Part shown: positions 1 to 7,326 of the stretch, piece by piece
How the letters are laid out: the number at the start of each line of letters is the position of its first letter
Numbering within the stretch: position 1 is the stretch's first letter
From: UBA2882 sp964619485
GTDB taxonomy: Bacteria; Bacillota; Clostridia; Lachnospirales; Lachnospiraceae
NCBI GenBank assembly: GCA_964619485.1
Contig: CAZUCI010000064.1
Location: 1 to 16,809, forward strand
Direction: 5' to 3'
Length of the DNA: 16,809 bases
The notes under the pieces: generated by a model
Told to the model about the DNA's origin: nothing
What the model saw: only the letters and a program-made list of their open reading frames with translations
The model's database searches: none
Made by a program: the position numbers and the translations under genes

Positions 1-31
1 GTTGTCCGGGGTTCGAGTCCCCGGTGGCTCA
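1..31 (+). tRNA. 3' end of a tRNA gene, probably tRNA-Lys (partial)
   Basis: Only the T-arm and the 3' acceptor strand are in the window. A 5-bp T-stem (7-11 with 19-23) closes the 7-base loop TTCGAGT. The 3' acceptor strand GTGGCTC (24-30) and discriminator A31 follow, and no CCA is encoded. The 5' end must therefore start near GAGCCAC or GAGCCAT, which fits the usual clostridial tRNA-Lys. The anticodon lies outside the window, so the identity is inferred. A short copy of a tRNA 3' end can also be an attachment-site duplication rather than the true gene. Confidence 0.75.
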
Positions 32-37
32 TTGTTG

Positions 38-61
38 ACTCAGTTTATCTGAGTTTTTTTA
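38..61 (+). terminator. Rho-independent terminator of the tRNA transcript
   Basis: A 6-bp stem, ACTCAG (38-43) with CTGAGT (49-54), closes a TTTAT loop and runs into eight T residues. It lies 7 bases after the tRNA discriminator base, where a tRNA terminator is expected. Confidence 0.75.
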
Positions 62-101
62 TTGTAAGTAATGTGCTGCTCATATATTGTGAGAGATAAA
101 A

Positions 102-147
102 TTTGATAGAACTTTGATAGAACCTTTGATAGAATGCACTTGATAAA
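102..147. repeat. Direct-repeat cluster of TTTGATAGAAC
   Basis: Two exact 11-bp copies of TTTGATAGAAC sit back to back at 102-112 and 113-123. A 10-bp copy lies at 125-134 and a degenerate one (CTTGATAAA) at 139-147. The TTGATA cores start at 103, 114, 126 and 140, so they are roughly one helical turn apart. The cluster is non-coding and lies about 70 bp after a tRNA 3' end. It could be an array of protein-binding sites, for example the arm sites of a tyrosine integrase, but no integrase gene is in the window. Confidence 0.6.
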
Positions 148-163
148 TATTGTTAAATCCTTT

Positions 164-201
164 ACCATTATTGCTTTTTTAGTGATAATGGTTTATTTTT
201 T
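164..201 (+). terminator. Second hairpin terminator before the lipoprotein gene
   Basis: A 12-bp stem (164-175 with 181-192) contains an 8-bp perfect part, ACCATTAT with ATAATGGT, then two G-T pairs and two more Watson-Crick pairs around a TTTTT loop. The T-rich run TTATTTTTT follows. It isolates the downstream gene from anything transcribed through the tRNA and the repeat cluster. Confidence 0.65.
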
Positions 202-210
202 AAAAAAACA

Positions 211-219
211 TGATACAAT
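211..219 (+). promoter_or_regulatory. Probable extended -10 promoter for the lipoprotein gene
   Basis: TGATACAAT is an extended -10 (TGn plus TACAAT). The -35 position (about 191-197) holds only TTTATT-like sequence, so the extended -10 would have to carry the promoter. The predicted start is near 226, giving a leader of about 60 bases to the ATG at 287. Confidence 0.45.
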
Positions 220-286
220 AATCGTATTCTTGGGGAATAAAATATATAAAAACATGATTTGAAAGAAACAAAGGGGGAATATGTTT

Positions 287-754
287 ATGAAGAAAAAATG
301 GAAAGTAGCTGCTATTATATTATTACTATCAATGCTTTTCTTACAGGGATGTTCACCAAAGGATCTGGTTACACCAGTGACGACGCATAGTGTTTTACCA
401 AACGAAGATAACAGAATGTGCTTTGATGTAAGTTTAAAGGCGGATTTATCAAAAAATTACAAGTGGTATACATATGGAACTATGGATATGGATGAATCTG
501 ACTCGAAATTTCATGAGGGGCTGTTGAATCATACTTATAATTCTGATTACATGTATACAATCAGAGAAACAGGAGATTTTATGTTTTACCTGATTCTTGT
601 GCAGGATGGGAACCTGGAAACAGCAAGAATATATCCTTATAAGGTTACAGTAAAGGATGATGTGGGCGTATCGTTCCAGGAAATGTCTGCATACAATCTT
701 GATACAGATAAGAAGCTGAAGAAAACATTGGAAAATACTTTAACAATAGAATAG
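287..754 (+). CDS. Small secreted lipoprotein of unknown function
   Basis: This is a 155-residue protein with a lipoprotein signal peptide: KKKWK at the N-terminus, a hydrophobic stretch at about residues 7-19, and a lipobox LQGC with the modified cysteine at residue 22. It should be exported by Sec, lipidated and anchored on the outer face of the membrane. The mature part is hydrophilic with no motif I recognise. An ATG at 281 is in frame, but AAGGGGG (271-277) sits only 3 bases before it and 9 before the ATG at 287, so I chose 287. The gene stands alone, with its own promoter and terminators on both sides, in the most AT-rich part of the window. It could be a species-specific or horizontally acquired gene next to the tRNA. 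The lipoprotein call is firm; the function is unknown. Confidence 0.85.
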   Translation: MKKKWKVAAIILLLSMLFLQGCSPKDLVTPVTTHSVLPNEDNRMCFDVSLKADLSKNYKWYTYGTMDMDESDSKFHEGLLNHTYNSDYMYTIRETGDFMFYLILVQDGNLETARIYPYKVTVKDDVGVSFQEMSAYNLDTDKKLKKTLENTLTIE

Positions 755-759
755 ATGAC

Positions 760-804
760 AGGGTTATTATTTTACAACTTTTAAAATAATAACCCTATTT
801 CTTT
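760..804 (+). terminator. Strong terminator of the lipoprotein gene
   Basis: A perfect 14-bp stem (760-773 with 783-796, plus an extra A-T pair closing the loop) begins 6 bases after the stop codon and is followed by ATTTCTTT. The last stem bases on the 5' side are TTTT, so it may also work in the opposite direction. Confidence 0.85.
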
Positions 805-813
805 GCAAAACTA

Positions 814-842
814 TTTAGTGCAGATAATTTTTATGTTATAAT
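814..842 (+). promoter_or_regulatory. Extended -10 promoter of the HD/decarboxylase/pyk/holB operon
   Basis: TGTTATAAT (834-842) is a full TATAAT with an upstream TG. A weak -35, TTTAGT, lies 17 bp before it at 814-819. Transcription would start near 849, leaving a leader of about 29 bases before the ATG at 878. Confidence 0.6.
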
Positions 843-877
843 TACTTCGTCTATGTATGTTCATTTATGGAGATCAC

Positions 878-1378
878 ATGAAAGAATTAAAATTTAAATC
901 AGGCAAAAATCTAATACTGCTATATGGAAAAGATATCTTGGAGTCACAGAATTTCAATAAATCCAGAACTTTTATCCAGCATGGAAATTATTCAGTCAGA
1001 CTCCACAGTATTAATGTTGCAAAAACAAGTTTAATAATCAGCCATCTGATTCCAATTCGTTTTTCGGAAAAAGAATTGGTCAGGGGAGCACTGCTTCACG
1101 ATTATTTCCTTTATGACTGGCATAAGAAAAAAGTTGGGGTAAGGGAAATCGGAAGATTTTATGAAATGCATGGATTTACGCATCCGAAGGTAGCAGCCAG
1201 AAATGCAAAAAAAGATTTTCATACAACTGCAATAGAAAATGAGATCATAAAGAAGCACATGTGGCCGCTTACATTGAAACCGCCGGCCTGTAGAGAGGCA
1301 TGGGTTGTCACAATGGCGGACAAGTATTGCTCTTTGTGTGAAACTATTTTGAGAAAAAGAGGAGACATTCGTGGATAA
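878..1378 (+). CDS. HD-domain protein, putative phosphohydrolase
   Basis: This 166-residue protein carries the full metal-ligand pattern of the HD superfamily: H43 (RLHSINVA), H74-D75 (ALLHDYFLYDW), H102, H127 and D148 (VVTMADKY). Such proteins bind one or two metals and usually cleave phosphate esters or nucleotides; the substrate here cannot be read from sequence. An ATG at 857 is in frame but lacks a ribosome site and lies almost at the predicted transcript start. GGAG sits 6 bases before the ATG at 878, so I chose that. The last 8 bases overlap the next gene, which starts with GTG, so the two are probably translationally coupled. It is the first gene of the long operon. Confidence 0.8.
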   Translation: MKELKFKSGKNLILLYGKDILESQNFNKSRTFIQHGNYSVRLHSINVAKTSLIISHLIPIRFSEKELVRGALLHDYFLYDWHKKKVGVREIGRFYEMHGFTHPKVAARNAKKDFHTTAIENEIIKKHMWPLTLKPPACREAWVVTMADKYCSLCETILRKRGDIRG

Positions 1379-2858
1379 GCTGTTAGATCTGTTGGAGGAT
1401 CTTCACAATGGAGACATGTATCCCTTTCATATGCCGGGACATAAGCGCTTTTCCAAAACAGCACAATTTGATGAAATATACGGTCTTGATATAACAGAAA
1501 TTGATGGTTTTGATAACCTGCATCATCCTGAGGGAATACTAAAGAGGGAAGAAGAGTTTGCTGCAGAGCTTTTTGGTGCACAGGAATCCTTTTATATAGT
1601 AAACGGAAGTACAGCAGGTGTTTTGGCTTCAATTTCTTCTGTAGTCTGGCGGGATGAGAAAATATTGTGTGCCAGAAATGTCCATAAATCTGCGTATCAT
1701 GCACTTTTTCTAAGAGAGGCAGAGGCACATTTTCTTTATCCTGAGCAAACCTCCATGGGAGGTTTTGCATCTGCAGTTTCCGTAGAAGAAGTAAGGGAAC
1801 AATTGGAAAAAAATCAGGATTATAAAGCTGTTTTTTTAACATCGCCAAGCTATGAAGGAATCGTAAGCAGGGTAAGTGAAATATGTGAGCTGGCCCACTC
1901 GAAGGGGATTCCTGTGATTGTAGATGAAGCGCACGGCGCACATTTGGGAATCTGGGGAGATGACACCTTCTTTCCAGGTGGCGCGCTAAGCCAGGGTGCA
2001 GACATTGTGATTGAAAGTCTTCACAAAACACTGCCGGCCATGACACAGACGGCGATTATTCACGTGCAGGGAAATCTCATTGACCGCAGCAGATTAAAGC
2101 AGTATCTCAGCATTTATCAGACAAGTAGTCCTTCCTATATATTGATGGCCAGTATCAGTGAATGCTTACATTATTGTGCAGAGCATAAGAAGGAGTTGCT
2201 GTATAAATATAAAGAGCTTCTGACCTCTTTTTATCAGAGAAGCAAAAGGTTGAAAAAGCTTCGTGTACTGGATGAGGAGGATTTATCCAGAGAAAGGGAT
2301 TTTTATAAAAAGGACCCGGGTAAACTCGTTATTTATACAGGGAAATCCTCAATCAATGGAAATCAGCTTTACACTATTTTGAGAGAAAAATATCAGCTTC
2401 AGATGGAAATGGCGGCCAGGGATTATGTAATTGCAATGACGAGCATTTTTGACAGCTGTCATGGAATGGAACGGCTGATGGAGGCTCTGGAGGAGATAGA
2501 TCAGACCATTTGCTCCAGGGAAGAAAATTCGGTAAAAGCAGCAGAGGCAGATGCATTAAAATGGAATCAGGGGAATGAACTGTTTCCAAAAACAGAGTCA
2601 GTATTATCGATTGCACAGGCAGCTTCAGCAGCATCAGAGACTATCCTGTTTGAGAACAGCGCAGGAAAAATCAGTCAGGAATATTTATATCTGTATCCGC
2701 CGGGAATACCATATCTGGTTCCGGGAGAGATCATAACAAAAGAGATTATAAGAGTAATTCAGGAAGCACAGGAACAGGGACTGCATGTGCAGGGACCTGA
2801 GGATTATTCCGTTAAAAAAATTAAATATATAAAAAATATGCATATAAGGCAGAAGTAG
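1371..2858 (+). CDS. Orn/Lys/Arg decarboxylase-family PLP enzyme (YaaO/SpeA-like)
   Basis: The 495-residue product matches the short Gram-positive branch of the fold-type I Orn/Lys/Arg decarboxylases. Visible marks are FHMPGHK near residue 20, DITEIDGFDNLHHPEG, NGSTAGV, VDEAHGAH (the aspartate that pairs with the PLP ring nitrogen), and ESLHKT with K219 as the PLP-binding lysine. A C-terminal domain with YPPGIPYLVPGE completes it. The likely reaction is decarboxylation of a basic amino acid (arginine, lysine or ornithine) to a polyamine precursor; which one is not decidable here. The start is GTG, with GAGGAGA about 5 bases upstream. B. subtilis YaaO occupies the same place ahead of tmk-yaaR-holB, which supports orthology. 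Pyruvate kinase follows after 11 bases. Confidence 0.88.
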   Translation: MDKLLDLLEDLHNGDMYPFHMPGHKRFSKTAQFDEIYGLDITEIDGFDNLHHPEGILKREEEFAAELFGAQESFYIVNGSTAGVLASISSVVWRDEKILCARNVHKSAYHALFLREAEAHFLYPEQTSMGGFASAVSVEEVREQLEKNQDYKAVFLTSPSYEGIVSRVSEICELAHSKGIPVIVDEAHGAHLGIWGDDTFFPGGALSQGADIVIESLHKTLPAMTQTAIIHVQGNLIDRSRLKQYLSIYQTSSPSYILMASISECLHYCAEHKKELLYKYKELLTSFYQRSKRLKKLRVLDEEDLSRERDFYKKDPGKLVIYTGKSSINGNQLYTILREKYQLQMEMAARDYVIAMTSIFDSCHGMERLMEALEEIDQTICSREENSVKAAEADALKWNQGNELFPKTESVLSIAQAASAASETILFENSAGKISQEYLYLYPPGIPYLVPGEIITKEIIRVIQEAQEQGLHVQGPEDYSVKKIKYIKNMHIRQK

Positions 2859-2869
2859 AAAGGGAAATT

Positions 2870-4282
2870 ATGAGAAAAACAAAAATTATCTGTACCATTG
2901 GACCTGCATCCGAAAGCGAAGGAAAATTAAAGGAATTAATGCTTGCGGGAATGAATGTGGCAAGATTTAACTTTTCACATGGGACGCATGAAGAACAGAA
3001 GAAGAAATTAACAAGTGTTTTGAAGGTCAGCAATGAGTTGGGACTTCCAATTGCGACCTTATTGGATACAAAGGGACCTGAAATCCGTCTCAAGGATTTT
3101 GTAGATGGTAAGGCAGAACTGGTTGATGGACAGCATTTTGCACTGACCACGGATGAAGTCATGGGAACTGCTGAAAGAGCGACCATTACCTATAAAAATT
3201 TAAAGAGCGATGTTAAGGTTGGAATGACAATTTTAATTGATGATGGAAAGATTGAAATGACCATCGAAAAGATAACGGACACGGATATTATCTGTCGCGT
3301 TATAGATGGTGGAAGGATTTCCAACCATAAGGGAATCAATGCGCCAGGAGCTGTTTTATCCATGCCTTATATCAGTGATGTGGATGCGGCAGATATTAAA
3401 TTCTGTGCCGAGATGGGATTTGATTTCCTGGCAGCTTCTTTTGCAAGAACCAGGGAAGATATTCTGGAGGTACGTAAAATTCTGGAAGAAAATAACAGTA
3501 AGGCCAAGATTATTGCAAAAATCGAAAATATGCAGGGAATTGAAAATCTGGACGATATTTTGGAGGTCGCAGATGGAATTATGGTAGCCAGAGGAGATAT
3601 GGGTGTTGAAATTCCGCTGGAAGAGGTCCCGATTATTCAGAAAACCATGATTAAAAAGGCTGTAGCAATGGGAAAACATGTTATTACGGCCACACAGATG
3701 CTGGAGTCTATGATCAGTAGTCCTAGACCTACCAGAGCGGAGACAGCAGACGTCGCCAATGCAATTTATGATGGTACAACAGCGATTATGCTCAGTGGAG
3801 AGAGTGCTGCGGGCAAATATCCTGTTGAGGCTGTTCTTACCATGGCAAGAATTGCCGAACGAGTAGAGAGAGATATTGATTATGCAGGAAGAATGCAAAA
3901 GATGGAAGCAAAATGTGCTTCTGATATAACAACAGCAATTTCACATGCAACCTGTACAACAGCGATGGATTTGAATGCTGCAGCAATTATTACGGTAACC
4001 ATGTCAGGCTTTACGGCAGGAATGATATCACGCTATAAACCTGGCTGTCCCATTATCGGATGCAGCGTAAACCCTCGTGTGTGCCGTCAGTTAAATCTTT
4101 CCTGGGGCGTTGCTCCTCTTCTGATTAAGAAGGAAGAGACAGCAGATGATTTATTTGAGGCTGCTTCCAGAGCAGCAGAAAAGGCCGGACTGGTTAAAAA
4201 GGGTGATATTGTAGTTCTTACAGGCGGGGTTCCTCTTGGCACAATCGGAACAACCAATATGATTCGTGTAATAGAAATCTAA
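2870..4282 (+). CDS. pyk: Pyruvate kinase
   Basis: The 470-residue enzyme transfers phosphate from phosphoenolpyruvate to ADP, the last ATP-forming step of glycolysis. The whole family core is present: KTKIICTIGPAS at the N-terminus, ARFNFSHG with R32, N34 and S36, the active-site lysine and metal-binding glutamate in AKIENMQG (K217, E219), ARGDMGVE, and the signature ITATQMLESM followed by PTRAE. E71 in TKGPEIR is the residue associated with potassium-dependent pyruvate kinases. It ends after the normal C-terminal domain and lacks the extra PEP-utiliser-like domain of Bacillus Pyk. The ribosome site AAAGGGAAA lies just before the ATG. Its place inside a replication/RNA-modification operon, rather than beside pfkA, is unusual. 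Confidence 0.97.
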   Translation: MRKTKIICTIGPASESEGKLKELMLAGMNVARFNFSHGTHEEQKKKLTSVLKVSNELGLPIATLLDTKGPEIRLKDFVDGKAELVDGQHFALTTDEVMGTAERATITYKNLKSDVKVGMTILIDDGKIEMTIEKITDTDIICRVIDGGRISNHKGINAPGAVLSMPYISDVDAADIKFCAEMGFDFLAASFARTREDILEVRKILEENNSKAKIIAKIENMQGIENLDDILEVADGIMVARGDMGVEIPLEEVPIIQKTMIKKAVAMGKHVITATQMLESMISSPRPTRAETADVANAIYDGTTAIMLSGESAAGKYPVEAVLTMARIAERVERDIDYAGRMQKMEAKCASDITTAISHATCTTAMDLNAAAIITVTMSGFTAGMISRYKPGCPIIGCSVNPRVCRQLNLSWGVAPLLIKKEETADDLFEAASRAAEKAGLVKKGDIVVLTGGVPLGTIGTTNMIRVIEI

Positions 4283-4306
4283 AATAACAGACGAGAGTCG
4301 GAGATT

Positions 4307-4900
4307 ATGGGAAAAATATTTTATCTTATGGGGAGAAGTTCTTCCGGAAAAGATACCATTTACAAGGAACTGCTAGGCAGGAAAAAAGTTGATCTGGAGA
4401 AGATTGTCCTATACACCACCAGACCTGTCAGGACCGGAGAGGTATCAGGTGTGCAGTATCATTTTGTGGATGATCAGCAGGCGGAGGAACTTCAAAAAAG
4501 CGGAAGGGTAATTGAACAGAGAAGCTATCATACTTACTACGGGGTATGGAAGTATTTTACTGTGGACGACGGCCAGATCAGGCTGGATGAACAAAATTAC
4601 CTGATTATTGGAACGCTGGAATCCTTTCTTCATACAAAAGAATATTTTGGAAAAGGCAGAGTGGTTCCAATTATGATAGAATTAGATGATGGAGTCCGGC
4701 TTCAGAGAGCCCTTGACAGGGAACGTGCACAGGAAACGCCTCATTATGAAGAAATGTGCCGACGTTTTCTTGCTGATGCGGTGGATTTCTCAGAAGAGAA
4801 GCTTCGCCATGCCAAAATAGAAAAAAGATTTTACAACCATGAATTAGAAACGTGTCTGGAAGAAATTGAAGCTTATATGAGAAGTGAGATAAAGGGATAA
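4307..4900 (+). CDS. Guanylate kinase-like protein
   Basis: This 197-residue protein has a guanylate-kinase fold. The P-loop GRSSSGKD (9-16) is followed by T17. TTRPVRTGE (R39, R42) and QYHFV (Y51) match the GMP-binding region, as do E70 and HTYYG (76-79). The DIDxQG segment of true GMP kinases is not there: the equivalent stretch reads YLIIGTLES, and the Ser/Thr after YYG is Val-Trp. It may therefore be a divergent paralogue with altered substrate or activity. GGAG precedes the ATG by 6-7 bases, and the gene starts 24 bases after pyk. B. subtilis has thymidylate kinase at the corresponding operon position. Family membership is fairly sure; GMP kinase activity is not. Confidence 0.75.
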   Translation: MGKIFYLMGRSSSGKDTIYKELLGRKKVDLEKIVLYTTRPVRTGEVSGVQYHFVDDQQAEELQKSGRVIEQRSYHTYYGVWKYFTVDDGQIRLDEQNYLIIGTLESFLHTKEYFGKGRVVPIMIELDDGVRLQRALDRERAQETPHYEEMCRRFLADAVDFSEEKLRHAKIEKRFYNHELETCLEEIEAYMRSEIKG

Positions 4901-4945
4901 TTCACTTGCACAAAATGATTTCGATGAAGTAAAGGTGGTGTGGGA

Positions 4946-5386
4946 ATGGATATTAAAGTAAATCAGACAACACCTGTTGTACCAGCCGCACAGACAGACA
5001 CCGCGCAGTCCTCAGATGGAAATTTTAAATTTTTCCTTGCCAGTAATATTGAGGAGCAGGAGCTTCAGGTCCGCTTAAGCTCCATGATGGAGGAAATTAC
5101 CAGACAGGGCGACAAGCTGTCAAAGAAGATGGATGTGCGCGATATGAAGCGTTACAGAGGTCTTATTAAGGATTTTATGAATGAAGTGGTTAATCGTTCC
5201 CACAAGTTTTCAAGAGAAAATTTTTTAGATAAAAGAGGAAGACATCGCGTGTATGGAATTATCAGGCAGGTGGATGATAATCTGAATGCGCTGGCACAGG
5301 AGTTAATGAAGGATGAGAAGGATCATCTGGCCATATTGACTAAGATAGGAGAAATTCGGGGACTGTTGCTGGATATTTTTACTTAA
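4946..5386 (+). CDS. yaaR: YaaR-family protein (DUF327)
   Basis: The 146-residue, soluble, mostly helical protein has a variable N-terminus (VNQTTPVVPAAQ) and a conserved core around KLSKKMDVRDMKRYRGLIKD. Its length and its place just before holB match YaaR of B. subtilis, whose molecular role is not established. A GTG at 4940 is in frame, but AAAGGTGGTG (4931-4940) is a near-perfect ribosome site 5 bases before the ATG at 4946, and the GTG lies inside it, so I chose 4946. Confidence 0.82.
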   Translation: MDIKVNQTTPVVPAAQTDTAQSSDGNFKFFLASNIEEQELQVRLSSMMEEITRQGDKLSKKMDVRDMKRYRGLIKDFMNEVVNRSHKFSRENFLDKRGRHRVYGIIRQVDDNLNALAQELMKDEKDHLAILTKIGEIRGLLLDIFT

Positions 5387-5428
5387 AAAGTCAGGTTGGA
5401 TTTTTCAAACAGGAAAGAGGGTGCTTTC

Positions 5429-6415
5429 ATGGCAGCTTTTAAGGATGTCATTGGACAGGAGCAGATTGTTGAACATCTGCAGAACGCAATAAAATTAAAA
5501 AAGGTTTCCCATGCCTATATTTTACAGGGAGAGAGAAGCTCGGGGAAGGAGTTCATTGCCAGGGTATTTGCAATGGCACTTCAGTGCGAGAGGCAGGGAG
5601 AAGAACCCTGTAACGAGTGCCGTTCCTGTAAGCAGGCATTATCAGGAAATCAGCCTGATATCATTAAGGTTTTGCATGAAAAGCCAAACTCTGTCGGAGT
5701 AGAGGATATTCGAAAAATTACAGGGGATATTGCAATCAAACCCTACAGCAGTCCCAGGAAAATTTATATATTAAATGAAGCTGAGAAGATGACTGTGCAG
5801 GCGCAGAATGCGCTTCTGAAAACGTTGGAGGAACCGCCGGAATACGCTGTTATTATGCTTTTGACCACCAATGTGGATGCATTGCTGCCAACTATTTTAA
5901 GCCGTTGTGTTTTATTGACCATGAAGCCTGTCTCAGACGAGCTGGTCAAGCGGTTTCTGATGAAGGAGCTAATGATTCCGGAATACAAGGCTGATGTATG
6001 TGTGGCCTTTGCAAGAGGAAATGTGGGAAAAGCAAAAGCGCTTGCGTCCAGTGAGGAATTTGATAATATCAAGACGGAAGCAGTTACGCTGTTAAAATAC
6101 ATTCGTGATATGGAAATCAGTGAAATTGTCGCTGCCATTAAAAAAATTGCAGAATATAAGTTTGATATCAATGATTATCTGGATATCTTATCTGTATGGT
6201 ATCGAGATGTTTTACTTTTTAAGGCTACCAATGATGTAAATCATCTTATTTTTAAGGATGAGATTCAATATATAAGAAAAACAGCAGACCAGAGTGCCTA
6301 TGAAGGAATAGAAATTATTCTGGATGCCTTGGAAAAAGCAAAAGCAAGATTAAAGGCCAATGTTAATTTTGATTTAACCATGGAGCTTCTTCTGCTTACA
6401 ATAAAGGAGAATTAA
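5429..6415 (+). CDS. holB: DNA polymerase III delta' subunit
   Basis: The 328-residue protein is a clamp-loader AAA+ subunit that helps load the sliding clamp at the replication fork. The N-terminal domain begins FKDVIGQEQIVEHL. The Walker A-like loop is GERSSGKE (34-41), with Glu where Ser/Thr should be. The zinc-module cysteines are C53, C61, C64 and C67, and ILNEAEKM replaces a Walker B DExx. The SRC motif is at 158-160 (PTILSRC). The degraded nucleotide site and intact SRC are typical of the non-hydrolysing delta' subunit and argue against DnaX. TTG at 5396 is in frame, but AAAGAGGGTG lies 5 bases before the ATG at 5429. It is flanked by yaaR and ricT, as in Bacillus. Confidence 0.92.
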   Translation: MAAFKDVIGQEQIVEHLQNAIKLKKVSHAYILQGERSSGKEFIARVFAMALQCERQGEEPCNECRSCKQALSGNQPDIIKVLHEKPNSVGVEDIRKITGDIAIKPYSSPRKIYILNEAEKMTVQAQNALLKTLEEPPEYAVIMLLTTNVDALLPTILSRCVLLTMKPVSDELVKRFLMKELMIPEYKADVCVAFARGNVGKAKALASSEEFDNIKTEAVTLLKYIRDMEISEIVAAIKKIAEYKFDINDYLDILSVWYRDVLLFKATNDVNHLIFKDEIQYIRKTADQSAYEGIEIILDALEKAKARLKANVNFDLTMELLLLTIKEN

Positions 6416-6417
6416 CA

Positions 6418-7326
6418 ATGCGAAAAATTATTGGAGTACGTTTCCGCACAGCAGGAAAGGTCTACTATTTTGATCCGATGAAAATGAATATTCAAAAGGG
6501 TGATCACGTCATTGTAGAAACTGCACGTGGAATTGAATATGGAACTGCAGTTGCCGGTATCAGAGAAATGGAGGAGGAAAAGATTTCTCAGCCGTTAAAG
6601 CCAGTGCTCAGACTGGCAACAGAACGAGATGAAAAGCAGCAGGCCGACAACCTGGTGAAGGAAAAGCAGGCTTTTCAGATTTGTCTGGAGAAGATTGCAA
6701 AGCATAAGCTGGAAATGAAGCTGATTGACACAGAATATACCTTTGACAATAATAAAATTTTATTCTATTTTACTGCTGACGGAAGAATCGATTTCCGTGA
6801 GCTGGTAAAGGATTTGGCAGCTGTATTCAAAACAAGGATTGAGCTTCGCCAGATTGGTGTCAGAGATGAGACCAAGGTTTTGGGCGGAATTGGTATATGC
6901 GGAAGAGCCTTATGCTGTCATACCTTCCTGCCGGAATTTGCACCGGTTTCCATTAAAATGGCAAAGGAGCAGAACTTATCCTTGAATCCAACTAAGATTT
7001 CAGGTGTCTGTGGAAGACTGATGTGCTGCCTGAAAAATGAAGAGGAGACCTATGAGGAGCTGAACAGAAGACTTCCAAACCAGGGTGATTATGTGACTAC
7101 AGCAGATGGTTTTAAGGGGGAAGTACACAGTGTGAATGTGCTTCGTCAACTGGTCAAGGTGCTGGTAGAGGTAGAGGATGAAAAAGAACTCAGAGAGTAT
7201 CCCGTGGATGATTTGAAATTTAAAAGAAGACACAAAAAGGATAAAAACGATATCAATGATGCTGAGCTAAAGGCATTGGAGAAGCTTGAGAAAAAAGAAG
7301 GGAAATCCAAGTTAGACGATGAGTAA
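6418..7326 (+). CDS. ricT: RicT (YaaT), PSP1-domain RNase Y specificity factor
   Basis: The 302-residue PSP1-domain protein matches B. subtilis YaaT/RicT. RicT works in the cytoplasm with RicA (YmcA) and RicF (YlbF) in an iron-sulfur complex that steers RNase Y cleavage and is needed for sporulation, competence and biofilm formation. The cysteines are visible as two CGRxxCC motifs, C161/C166/C167 and C198/C203/C204. The N-terminus GVRFRTAGKVYYFDP is typical. The C-terminus is a charged Lys/Asp/Glu tail of about 35 residues. AAGGAGA lies before the ATG, 2 bases after the holB stop, and the last 8 bases overlap trmN6. Confidence 0.93.
   Translation: MRKIIGVRFRTAGKVYYFDPMKMNIQKGDHVIVETARGIEYGTAVAGIREMEEEKISQPLKPVLRLATERDEKQQADNLVKEKQAFQICLEKIAKHKLEMKLIDTEYTFDNNKILFYFTADGRIDFRELVKDLAAVFKTRIELRQIGVRDETKVLGGIGICGRALCCHTFLPEFAPVSIKMAKEQNLSLNPTKISGVCGRLMCCLKNEEETYEELNRRLPNQGDYVTTADGFKGEVHSVNVLRQLVKVLVEVEDEKELREYPVDDLKFKRRHKKDKNDINDAELKALEKLEKKEGKSKLDDE

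Noticed and set aside
1219..2046. 275-codon open frame on the minus strand across the decarboxylase gene
   Set aside because: It is antisense to a clear PLP enzyme. Its protein is rich in His, Pro, Leu and Cys, resembles no family, and has no ribosome site or promoter.
3356..3898. 180-codon open frame antisense to pyruvate kinase
   Set aside because: The composition (Cys, His, Ser and Asn runs) is typical of the complementary strand of a conserved gene, and pyk is intact throughout.
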